A DNA stretch of 64,000 nt, from assembly GCF_004135735.1 (NCBI RefSeq), contig NZ_CP012670.1:5162501-5226500 (forward strand). Reading direction: 5' to 3'. The translations under genes were made by a program, and so were the position numbers. Shown one piece after another: positions 27,144 to 35,379 of this stretch. The number at the start of each line of letters is the position of its first letter. Position 1 is the stretch's first letter. This stretch comes from Sorangium cellulosum (GTDB lineage: Bacteria > Myxococcota_A > Polyangia > Polyangiales > Polyangiaceae). The notes beneath the pieces are model-generated. The model worked only from the letters and a program-made list of their open reading frames with translations, did not search any database and had not been told where the DNA came from.

Positions 27144-29972
27144 ATGATCTCTCACCGGCCCTCGGCGCTCCTACGCGCTCTTCTGATGGTCGCGCTCGCG
27201 CTCTCGGCGTGGTGCGGCGCGCCGCGTGCGGCGCGCGCGGCCTCCTCCTACACGCTGTTCGAGAGCGGGCAAGTCCGGCCGCTCGCGCTCTCCCCGAGCG
27301 GGAAGCTGCTCTTCGCGACGAACACGCCGGACAACCGCCTCGAGGTCTTCCGGGTCAAGCCCCGCGGCCTCCAGCACCTGGCCTCGATCCCGGTCGGCCT
27401 CGAGCCGGTCGCGGTGGCCGCGCGGAGCGAGACCGAGGTGTGGGTCGTCAATCACCTGTCCGACAGTGTGAGCGTCGTGCGATTCAACCCGATCTCCGGG
27501 ACAGGCCTCGTGGAGCGCACGCTGCTCGTGGGCGACGAGCCCCGCGACATCGTGTTCGCCGGGCCGGGCCGGCGCCGCGCGTTCATCACGACGGCTCACC
27601 GCGGCCAGAACAGCCCCATCGATCCCCAGCTGACGACGCCGGGGATCGGCAGGGCCGATGTCTGGGTCTTCGACGCGCTCGCCCTGGGCGGCGGGCTCGG
27701 GGGAGCTCCGCTCAACGTGATCACCCTGTTCAGCGACACGCCCCGCGCGCTCGCGGTGACCCCGGACGGCGATCGGGTCTATGCCGCCGCGTTCCACTCG
27801 GGCAACCGCACGACCGTCGTCATGGATGCGCTCGTCCCCGACGGCGGGCAAGCGGCGGGCGGCAGCCCCGGGCCCAGCGAGAACTGGCAGGGGATCGGCG
27901 CGCCCGAGGTCGGGCTCATCGTCCAGCACGACGGCTCTCACTGGGTCGACGAGCTCGGGCGCCACTGGGACGATCAGGTCTATTTCTCGCTCCCCGACAA
28001 GGACGTCTTCGTCATCGACGCGATGGGCGATCCGCCCGCGCAGCTACCGGGATCCCAGGGCTTCTTCCAGGGCGTCGGGACCATCCTCTACAACATGGCC
28101 GTCAACCCCGTGAGCGGCCGGGTCTACGTCTCCAACACCGAGGCGCAGAACCAGGACCGCTTCGAGGGCCCCGGGGTCTTCGCCGGGACGAGCGTGCGGG
28201 GGCACCTGCACGAGAGCAGGATCACGGTCCTCGACCCGGCCACCGGCGGCGTGCTCCCGCGCCACCTGAACAAGCACATCGATTACAACACCTGCTGCGC
28301 GCAGGCGCCGAACGGCGAGAACGCGCGCAGCCTGGCCTTGCCGCAGGCGATGGCCGTGACCAGAAACGGCGCGACGCTCTACGTGAGCGCGCTCGGGTCG
28401 GACAAGATCGGCGTGCTCGACACCGCGGCGCTCGAGGCCGACACCTTCGTGCCGGACGCGGCGAGCCACATCGCCGTGAGCGGCGGCGGCCCCACGGGCA
28501 TCCTGCTCGACGAGCCCCGAAGGCAGCTATACGTGCTCACCCGCTTCGACAACTCCATCTCCGTGATCGACACGGTCGCGCGCGTCGAGCGGGCCCACGT
28601 CGCCATGCACAGCCCGGAGCCGGAGAGCGTCGTCCGCGGCCGGCGCTTCCTCTACGACGCGTCGTTCAGCTCGAGCCACGGCGACTCCTCGTGCGCGAGC
28701 TGCCATGTGTTCGGCGATTTCGACAGCCTCGCCTGGGACCTCGGGGACCCGGACGGCACCGTGAAGGACAACCCCCAGCCGATCGCGGGGGTGCAGGATC
28801 CCACCGATCCGGCCAATCCGCCGCCGTTTCTGGACCCGACGTTCACCATCGACTTCCACCCGATGAAGGGCCCGATGACCACGCAGAGCCTGCGCGGCAT
28901 GGCCAACCAGGGAGCGATGCACTGGCGAGGGGACCGCACGGGCGGAGGCGACGGCGCGCCGGCCGTGCAGCCCGACGGCGGGGCGCTCGACGAGAACGCG
29001 GCGTTCCTCGAGTTCAACGTCGCCTTCCCGGGCCTGCTCGGGCGAGACGCCGAGATCGCGCCGGAGGACATGCAGGCCTTCGCCGACTTCATCCTCCAGG
29101 TCACCTACCCGCCGAACCCGATCCGCAACCTGGACAACTCGCTCACGCCCGATCAGGCGGCCGGCCGCGACTTCTTCTTCGGGCCGCCGTCGATTCTGTT
29201 CCACGACCTCGACTGCGAGAGCTGCCATCGACTCGACCCGAACGCGAACCCGGGCTCGTCAGCCCCGGGCTTCTTCGGGACGGACGGCCGCTCCTCGTTC
29301 TCGTTCGTCTCGCAGCTCTTCAAGATCCCGCACCTCCGCAACATGTACCAGAAGGTCGGCATGTTCGGCCTCCCGCCCGTGGCCTTCATCCTCCCCGGGC
29401 TCGAGGGCCCTCAGGGGGATCAGGTGCGGGGCTTCGGGTTCACGCACGACGGCGCGTTCGACACGATGTTCCGCTTCTTCAGCCTGGCCGCGTTCACCCA
29501 GAGCGACCTCAACCCGCAGGGCTTCGCGCCGGGGCCGGACGGGGATCTGCTCCGGCGCCAGGTCGAGGAGTTCATGTTCGCCTTCGACTCGAACCTCGCG
29601 CCGATCGTCGGCCAGCAGATCACGCTCACCCGCGACAACGCGGCGCTCGCGGGGCCGCGGCTCGATCTGCTCCGGTCGCGCGCCGACGTCGGCGAGTGCG
29701 ATCTCGTGGCGAGGACCGCCCTCCTCCATCACGAGCTCGGCTTTCTCTACGTCGGCGGCGGCCAGTTCATGGCCAGCCGGCAGGCGCTGCCCCCGATCCC
29801 CGAACCGCTGCTGCGGCTGCTCGCCCTGAGCCCGACGAGCCCGGTGACGTTCACGTGCGCGCCGCCGGGCTCCGGCGAGCGCATCGGCCTGGATCGCGAC
29901 GACGACGGCCACCTCGACGGCGACGAGCGGGACGCGGGCACGGACCCCGCGGACCCGGCCAGCCACCCGTGA
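27144..29972 (+). CDS. Secreted beta-propeller/di-heme cytochrome protein
   Basis: A 942-aa periplasmic protein with a signal peptide ending at about ARAA (residue 32). The N-terminal half (about 35-510) is a YncE/YVTN-like beta-propeller, with repeated [23 protein letters not shown] and [13 protein letters not shown] blades. The C-terminal half has two c-type heme sites, CASCH (about 516) and CESCH (about 690), in an arrangement like cytochrome c peroxidase/MauG-type electron-transfer proteins. The C terminus carries a calcium-type [12 protein letters not shown] motif. ATG 27144 is chosen because AGGAGG lies 9 nt upstream; ATG 27123 is too early for it. It ends only 3 nt from the convergent PAS-STAS gene. 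The substrate is unknown. Confidence 0.85.
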   Translation: MISHRPSALLRALLMVALALSAWCGAPRAARAASSYTLFESGQVRPLALSPSGKLLFATNTPDNRLEVFRVKPRGLQHLASIPVGLEPVAVAARSETEVWVVNHLSDSVSVVRFNPISGTGLVERTLLVGDEPRDIVFAGPGRRRAFITTAHRGQNSPIDPQLTTPGIGRADVWVFDALALGGGLGGAPLNVITLFSDTPRALAVTPDGDRVYAAAFHSGNRTTVVMDALVPDGGQAAGGSPGPSENWQGIGAPEVGLIVQHDGSHWVDELGRHWDDQVYFSLPDKDVFVIDAMGDPPAQLPGSQGFFQGVGTILYNMAVNPVSGRVYVSNTEAQNQDRFEGPGVFAGTSVRGHLHESRITVLDPATGGVLPRHLNKHIDYNTCCAQAPNGENARSLALPQAMAVTRNGATLYVSALGSDKIGVLDTAALEADTFVPDAASHIAVSGGGPTGILLDEPRRQLYVLTRFDNSISVIDTVARVERAHVAMHSPEPESVVRGRRFLYDASFSSSHGDSSCASCHVFGDFDSLAWDLGDPDGTVKDNPQPIAGVQDPTDPANPPPFLDPTFTIDFHPMKGPMTTQSLRGMANQGAMHWRGDRTGGGDGAPAVQPDGGALDENAAFLEFNVAFPGLLGRDAEIAPEDMQAFADFILQVTYPPNPIRNLDNSLTPDQAAGRDFFFGPPSILFHDLDCESCHRLDPNANPGSSAPGFFGTDGRSSFSFVSQLFKIPHLRNMYQKVGMFGLPPVAFILPGLEGPQGDQVRGFGFTHDGAFDTMFRFFSLAAFTQSDLNPQGFAPGPDGDLLRRQVEEFMFAFDSNLAPIVGQQITLTRDNAALAGPRLDLLRSRADVGECDLVARTALLHHELGFLYVGGGQFMASRQALPPIPEPLLRLLALSPTSPVTFTCAPPGSGERIGLDRDDDGHLDGDERDAGTDPADPASHP

Positions 29973-29975
29973 CGC

Positions 29976-31610
29976 TCACGGGCGCCGCGCCGCCGGAGCC
30001 GCGGCGGCGCGGCGCCCCAGCGCGTGGGCGATCCCTGCCTTCAACGTGCCGAGCGTCACGAGCCCGGTCATGTCCACGCCCATGGTCACGAGGGTCTGCG
30101 CCACGTCGGGGCGCATGCCCGTGAGGAGCACGTTCGCCCCGAGGAGGCGCGCCGCCTGGGCGCAGCGCATGAGCGCGCCCGCGGTCTGGGTCGTGATCGA
30201 CGAGACGCCCGTGACGTCGAGGATGATGACCTGCGCCCGGTGGCTCGAGACCCCGTCGAGCAGCTTGGTCATGAGCTGTTGCGCCCGCCGCTCGTCGATG
30301 GATCCGATGAGCGGCATCACGACGACCGTATCGCTGATCGGGATGAGCGGCGTCGACAGCTCCGCCACGAGCGCCTCCTGCATGCGGAGCACCTCGTCGT
30401 GCAGGCGGCGCTGGGCCTCGGCCGCGAGCCGGCTCTCGGTGACGTCCAGCACGACGCCGATCGCCGCCGGCTTGCCATCCATGCTCACGGCGGCGCAGCA
30501 GGTGTCGAGGTAAACGGTCGTCCCGTCGCGGCGCCTCCCCGTGAACGTGCGCTGGAGGCCGCCGGAGCCCCCGTCTCCCGGGCGATCGAGGTCGTCGAAG
30601 AAGCGCTTCAGCGCGGCGCGGTCGGCCTCCGCGATCCACGGCATGAGCCCCTCCGCCTCGATCTCGGCCCCGGCGCAACCGACGATGTCCGCGAGCTTCT
30701 GGTTCGCGTAGAAAAGCCGGCCCTCGCGCGCGACGAACACGCCGAACAGCGATTGCCCCGCGAAGGCGCGGAACCGCGCGTCCGCGTCCCGGAGCTGCAT
30801 CTCCGTCTGCTTCTGCCGGCTGATATCCCGGACGATGAACAGCACATCGTCCGGCCCGCTCGCCATGACCCGGGCCTCATAATCGACGAAGCGCCCCTGC
30901 ACGAACATCTGATATTCCCGGGACAGCACCTCTCCCGTCCGGAGCGCCTCCTCGACGCACTCCATGACCCACGGAGCGATATCCGGGGTGACGTCCTGGA
31001 CCCGCTTGCCGAGGAACAGCGACGGAGGGAGCGCGGTGTCCATGCCCCTGCCCGCGGAGAACTCGACGTAGGTGCCGTCGCGGCTCAGGCGGAAATACAT
31101 GTCCGGGATGACGCTGAGCATCGCCCGGTTGTGCCTCTCCGCGCGGACCGCGACCGCCGAGGCCGCGCCGCCCTCTTCGCGCACGCCGCGCGCCGACACG
31201 ACGACGCCCTCCACGTTCCCCTCGGCGTCGCGCAGGGGGCACCGCTGGACATGGAAGGTGAGCGCCACGCCGTCATGGCGCGTCTGGACCGCGTACGGCA
31301 CATCGACATAGATGCCCGTCGAGAGCACCTGCCGATCCTGCGCCGCGGCGGCCTCCGCCTCGCCCGCGCTCCGGAAGGACGACTCGGGCGCGCCGACGAT
31401 CTCGTCGAGGCGCTTGCCGTGAAACGCGCAGAACGCCTGGTTGGCGTGGAGGACCCTGAGGTGCGGATCCTTCACGACGATCAGGTCGGGGAGCGCGTTG
31501 ATGGCGCGCTCGATCATCGACGCCTTCCACTCGAGGGCCGCCGCGCGCCGCTCAAGCTCGACGATCTGCCGCGACGGCGCGTCGGAGCCTGTGTCATGGG
31601 GGGTGATCAT
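29976..31610 (-). CDS. Triple PAS-STAS sensor protein (RsbR-like)
   Basis: A 544-aa soluble sensor. Three PAS-like domains are seen (about 30-150, 165-275 and 285-400), the first recognisable from LPDLIVVKDPHLRVLHAN. A STAS domain follows (about 420-535), starting with ELSTPLIP and carrying the potential phospho-Thr in LDVTGV. The STAS part closely parallels the paralogue at 1302-2618, but the sensory half differs, so the two may feed different signals to one switch. No RsbS/RsbT genes are adjacent. A GGGAGG ribosome site stands about 9 nt before ATG 31610. PAS ligands (heme, flavin or small molecule) cannot be inferred. Confidence 0.85.
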   Translation of the reverse strand: MITPHDTGSDAPSRQIVELERRAAALEWKASMIERAINALPDLIVVKDPHLRVLHANQAFCAFHGKRLDEIVGAPESSFRSAGEAEAAAAQDRQVLSTGIYVDVPYAVQTRHDGVALTFHVQRCPLRDAEGNVEGVVVSARGVREEGGAASAVAVRAERHNRAMLSVIPDMYFRLSRDGTYVEFSAGRGMDTALPPSLFLGKRVQDVTPDIAPWVMECVEEALRTGEVLSREYQMFVQGRFVDYEARVMASGPDDVLFIVRDISRQKQTEMQLRDADARFRAFAGQSLFGVFVAREGRLFYANQKLADIVGCAGAEIEAEGLMPWIAEADRAALKRFFDDLDRPGDGGSGGLQRTFTGRRRDGTTVYLDTCCAAVSMDGKPAAIGVVLDVTESRLAAEAQRRLHDEVLRMQEALVAELSTPLIPISDTVVVMPLIGSIDERRAQQLMTKLLDGVSSHRAQVIILDVTGVSSITTQTAGALMRCAQAARLLGANVLLTGMRPDVAQTLVTMGVDMTGLVTLGTLKAGIAHALGRRAAAAPAARRP

Positions 31611-31811
31611 CGCAGGGCGACCTCCCGTCGGGCAACGGACAGATGGGGGAACATGCCGCAGACCGGACGCATCTCCCCCAAGCTATCCAGCCGTACCATG
31701 CAGGACGTCCATGGCACAATCAACCCACCGCGCAGGGGAGCCGGGTCCGGGGAACCGGCCCGGGTGGTGCTCCCCGCGCAACCGGGAACGAGCTGTCGTG
31801 GAGGGAGGTCT

Positions 31812-31832
31812 GGAGCGCCTGTTCGGCGCTCC
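31812..31832 (-). terminator. 8-bp hairpin at the end of the nuo cluster
   Basis: GGAGCGCC (31812-31819) and GGCGCTCC (31825-31832) form a perfect stem around a 5-nt loop, starting at the nuoN stop codon. It is a plausible end for the nuo transcript before the PAS-STAS promoter region; no T-tract is present. Confidence 0.45.
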
Positions 31833-33358
31833 TAGAGCGAGGCGAGGACCGCGCGGACGGCGATCCCGAGGGAGGTCGTCGGCCAGATGCCGAGGACCAT
31901 CACGAGCGCCGCGGACACGACCAGGGCCGCGTTGACGTAGCCCGAGCGCATGGGCCGGGCGATCGGCGCGCCGGGCGCCGGCTCGCGCATGTACATGAAC
32001 ACGAGCACCCGCAGGTAGTAGTAGGCCGACAGCACGCTGTTGAGGAGCAGCGCCACCGACAGCGCGTACAGCTCGGCGCCCATCGCCGCCTTGACGATGT
32101 AGAGCTTGCCGAAGAAGCCGGCCGTCGGCGGGACGCCGGCGAGCGAGAGCAGGAACAGCGAGAAGGCGAGCGCCGCCACGGGGTGCCGCTTGCCGATGCC
32201 GGCGAGGTCCTCGTAGCTCACCGCCTCGGCGCCGCGGCTGCCGCACAGGATGAGCGTGCCGAAGGCGCCGACCGTCGAGACCGTGTAGACGAGCAGGTAG
32301 AACATCACGCTCGCCTGCGCGTCCTCGCTCGCGCGCACCGTCGCCGCGACCCCGACGAGCAGGTAGCCGGCGTGGGCGATGCTCGAGTAGGCGAGCATCC
32401 GCTTCACCGAGTCCTGCCGGCCCGCGATGAGGTTCGCGACCGTCATCGTGAGCAGCGCCATCACCGCCACGGCCGGCGGCCAGCCCGCCGCCCACGACGC
32501 GAGCGCCGGATCGCTGAACGCGCCGAGCAGCACGCGGAGGAGCGTCGCGAACGCCGCGCCCTTCACCGCGACCGCCATGAACGTGGTGGTCGGGGTCGGG
32601 GCGCCCTCGTACGCGTCGGGCGTCCACATGTGGAACGGCACCGCGCTCACCTTGAACGCGAGCCCGACGAGGATCAGCGCCACCCCGATGAGCAGCAGCG
32701 CCGGGTTCGGCGCGCTGGCCCCCTTCGCGCCGGCGATGGCGTCGCGGATCCCGGCGAGATCGGTGTGCCCCGTCGCCCCGTAGATCAGCGCGCCGCCGTA
32801 GAGCAGGAGCGCCGCCGCGAACGAGCCGAGCAGGAAGTACTTGATCGCCGCCTCGGCGCTCCGCGGCGACGTGCGGCGGAAGCCGGTCAGCGCGTACGCC
32901 CCGAGCGACATCGTCTCCAGGCCGAGGAAGAGCGTCAGCAGATCCCCCGCCCCGGCGAGGATGATCGCGCCGACGGTCGAGAAGGTCAGGAGCGGATAGA
33001 ACTCGCCGCGGTCGAGCCGGTGCTCCGGGAGGTACCCCCCCGCGAGCAGCGCCGCGAGGGCGCCGCTCAGGCAGAGCATGAAGGAGAAGAACAGCGTGAA
33101 GCGGTCGATGATCAGGTACGGGGCGAGCGCGTCGACCCCGTCCAGCGTCTCGGGGCCGACGAACCCGACCGCGGCCGCGAACACCGCCCCGGCGAGGAGC
33201 GTGATCGCGGTCCCGAGCGCCATGTCCGACGAGGGGCCGGACTTGCGGTCGTGCGACTCCTCACGGCGGCGCGAGAACGCCTCCGCGAGCATGAGCAGCA
33301 TGCCGCCGAGCGAGACGACGAGCAGCGGCGACGCCGCGAGGAACGGTCCGTAGCTCAT
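31832..33358 (-). CDS. nuoN: NADH-quinone oxidoreductase subunit N
   Basis: Antiporter-like membrane subunit of respiratory complex I, one of its proton channels. It is 508 aa with about 14 transmembrane helices. Key residues are present: TM5 Glu in LGLETMSLGAYAL (about 139) and the TM7 Lys in AFKVSAVPFHMWTPDAYEGAP, split as AFKVSAVPFHMW and TPDAYEGAP (about 230-250). ATG 33358 overlaps the nuoM stop by 4 nt. It is the last gene of the cluster, followed by a small hairpin. Length is normal (E. coli NuoN is 485). Confidence 0.95.
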   Translation of the reverse strand: MSYGPFLAASPLLVVSLGGMLLMLAEAFSRRREESHDRKSGPSSDMALGTAITLLAGAVFAAAVGFVGPETLDGVDALAPYLIIDRFTLFFSFMLCLSGALAALLAGGYLPEHRLDRGEFYPLLTFSTVGAIILAGAGDLLTLFLGLETMSLGAYALTGFRRTSPRSAEAAIKYFLLGSFAAALLLYGGALIYGATGHTDLAGIRDAIAGAKGASAPNPALLLIGVALILVGLAFKVSAVPFHMWTPDAYEGAPTPTTTFMAVAVKGAAFATLLRVLLGAFSDPALASWAAGWPPAVAVMALLTMTVANLIAGRQDSVKRMLAYSSIAHAGYLLVGVAATVRASEDAQASVMFYLLVYTVSTVGAFGTLILCGSRGAEAVSYEDLAGIGKRHPVAALAFSLFLLSLAGVPPTAGFFGKLYIVKAAMGAELYALSVALLLNSVLSAYYYLRVLVFMYMREPAPGAPIARPMRSGYVNAALVVSAALVMVLGIWPTTSLGIAVRAVLASL

Positions 33359-35379
33359 CGCCCCGCCTCCTCGCCGCGCGCCGCGAGCGCGCCGCCCGCC
33401 CGCCCCGGGGCCCGGGCCTCCTCATCGCCCTGCCCTGCGCCGCCCTCCGGCGCGCCCCCGCTGGGCCGCAGCGCGGGCGCCCCCTTGAGGAACGCAGGGG
33501 AGAACGTGTCCTCGGGCAGGAGCTTCGCGTCCCGTTCGTCCGCGAAGAGGATCGCCTGACCGGAGACGACCTTGAACTGGTTGTACGTAGACAGGACCGA
33601 CTCCTTCATCCGATCGAGGAAGATCCCTGGGAACAGGCCGATCACGAAGATCATCAGCACGAGGGGCGCGAGCGCGAGCGCCTCGCGGGGCGTGACGTCG
33701 GGCAGGTGCTTGTTCTTCGGATTCGTGAGCGGGCCGAAGAACATCTTCTGCACGACGCTCAGCATGTAGACGGCGGCGAGGATGACGCCCGCGGCGGCGC
33801 CCACGGTGTGGAGCCCGCTGAACGTCCCGAGGCGCTCGGAGACGTAGGTCCCGGTGATGATCATGAACTCGCCGATGAAGCCGTTCGTGCCGGGCACGCC
33901 GACGGAGGCGAACGTCACGATGAGGAAGAGCGTCGCGTAGACCGGCATCACCTTGGCCAGGCCGCCGAACTCGGAGACCAGGCGGGTGTGGCGCCGGTCG
34001 TAGATGACGCCGACCAGGAGGAAGAGCGCGCCGGTCGAGATGCCGTGGTTCACCATCTGGAGCACCGCGCCCTGCATCCCGCTCGGCGTGACGCCGAAGA
34101 GCCCCAGCATCACGTAGCCCAGGTGGGCGACCGACGAGTACGCCACGAGCCGCTTCACGTCGGCCTGCTTCCAGGCGACGAGCGCGCCGTAGAGCACGCC
34201 GCCGAGGATCGCGATGCCCGCCAGGTTGGCCGCGAGGCTCGACGCCGGGCCGGGGAAGAGGCCCATCGAGAAGCGCATGTACGCGTACGTCCCGATCTTC
34301 AGCATCACCGCGGCCAGGATGACCGAGCCGCCGGTCGGCGCCTGCACGTGGGCGTCCGGCAGCCAGGTGTGCACCGGCCACATCGGCACCTTGATGAAGA
34401 ACGCGAGCGAGAACGCCCAGAAGAGGATCATCTGGGCGTCGCGCGGCAGCACCACGCGCGAGAGCGCGAGGTAGTCGAACGTGTACGCCCCCGTGAGCTT
34501 CTGGTTCGCCCACACGAGGTACACGATGCCGGCCAGCATCAGCATCGAGCCCGTCATCGTGTAGATGAACAGCTTGACCGCGGCCTTGATCTTCTCGACG
34601 CCGCCCCAGATGCCGATCATCACGAACATCGGCACCAGCATCAGCTCCCAGAAGACGAAGAACAGGAACAGGTCGAGCGCGAGGAACGCGCCGAGCATCG
34701 CCCCCTGGAGGAGCAGGAAGCAGAAGCAGAGCTCCTTGATCCGGGTCTTGATCGAGCTGAACGACGCGTACGCCGCGATGGGCGCGATGAACGTCGTGAG
34801 CAGGACCAGCCAGAGGCTGATGCCGTCGATCGCGACGTGCCACCGGATGCCGAGCGACGGGATCCACTCCTTGATCGACTGGAAGTGCCAGCCCGGCGTC
34901 ATCGGCACGCTGAGCAGCCAGAGCGACGCCACGAAGCCCACGCCGAGCACGGCCAGCGTGAAGCCCCGGAGCAGCGAGAGCATCTGCCGCGGCACGAACA
35001 GCACCGCCGCGGCGCCCACGAACGGCAGGGCGATGAGCAGGTCGAGGAGCGACGACCACTCCCCGTCCGCGGACGCGGCCGCCGCCGCGCCGGACGGCCA
35101 GAGCCACTGCACGCCGAGGACGGTGAGCGCGGCGATGAGCCCGAGGCCGAACCGCTGCCACGAGGTCCACGCGGAGCCCGCGCCCTCGCCGGCGTGGGCC
35201 TCCCCGTGATCATCGCCGCCCGCGTGGTGATCGTCGCCGTCCGCGTGGTGGTCGTCGCCGCCCGCGTGGTGGTCCGCGTCGCTCGCCTGGGCGCTGTCCG
35301 CGCCCCGCGGGAGGAGCGCCCCGGCGACGCCGGCGGCGAGCGCCGGCCAGTTCTGAGTTACGAGGTCGAGCGCGCTCAT
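33355..35379 (-). CDS. nuoM: NuoM with His/Asp-rich N-terminal extension
   Basis: Complex I proton-channel subunit. The conserved core starts at about residue 105 and has TM5 Glu in FWELMLVPMF and Lys in FFIKVPMWPVHTWLPDAH. The protein is 674 aa, well above the usual 490-550. The extra sequence is mainly N-terminal: a first hydrophobic segment, then a His/Asp/Gly-rich stretch (about 35-65, repeated DHHAGGD and DHHADGD) encoded partly by a 21-bp DNA repeat near 35206-35280, then an extra hydrophobic segment at about 75-95. A charged, Gly-rich tail of about 50 residues closes the protein. The His/Asp stretch could bind metal. ATG 35379 overlaps the nuoL stop by 4 nt. Core function is certain; the role of the extension is unknown. 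Confidence 0.93.
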   Translation of the reverse strand: MSALDLVTQNWPALAAGVAGALLPRGADSAQASDADHHAGGDDHHADGDDHHAGGDDHGEAHAGEGAGSAWTSWQRFGLGLIAALTVLGVQWLWPSGAAAAASADGEWSSLLDLLIALPFVGAAAVLFVPRQMLSLLRGFTLAVLGVGFVASLWLLSVPMTPGWHFQSIKEWIPSLGIRWHVAIDGISLWLVLLTTFIAPIAAYASFSSIKTRIKELCFCFLLLQGAMLGAFLALDLFLFFVFWELMLVPMFVMIGIWGGVEKIKAAVKLFIYTMTGSMLMLAGIVYLVWANQKLTGAYTFDYLALSRVVLPRDAQMILFWAFSLAFFIKVPMWPVHTWLPDAHVQAPTGGSVILAAVMLKIGTYAYMRFSMGLFPGPASSLAANLAGIAILGGVLYGALVAWKQADVKRLVAYSSVAHLGYVMLGLFGVTPSGMQGAVLQMVNHGISTGALFLLVGVIYDRRHTRLVSEFGGLAKVMPVYATLFLIVTFASVGVPGTNGFIGEFMIITGTYVSERLGTFSGLHTVGAAAGVILAAVYMLSVVQKMFFGPLTNPKNKHLPDVTPREALALAPLVLMIFVIGLFPGIFLDRMKESVLSTYNQFKVVSGQAILFADERDAKLLPEDTFSPAFLKGAPALRPSGGAPEGGAGQGDEEARAPGRAGGALAARGEEAGR

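Noticed and set aside
26673-27155. Arg/Ser-rich ORFs across the octamer array
   Set aside because: They are produced by the 8-bp repeat cycling through all frames; no start or homology supports them.
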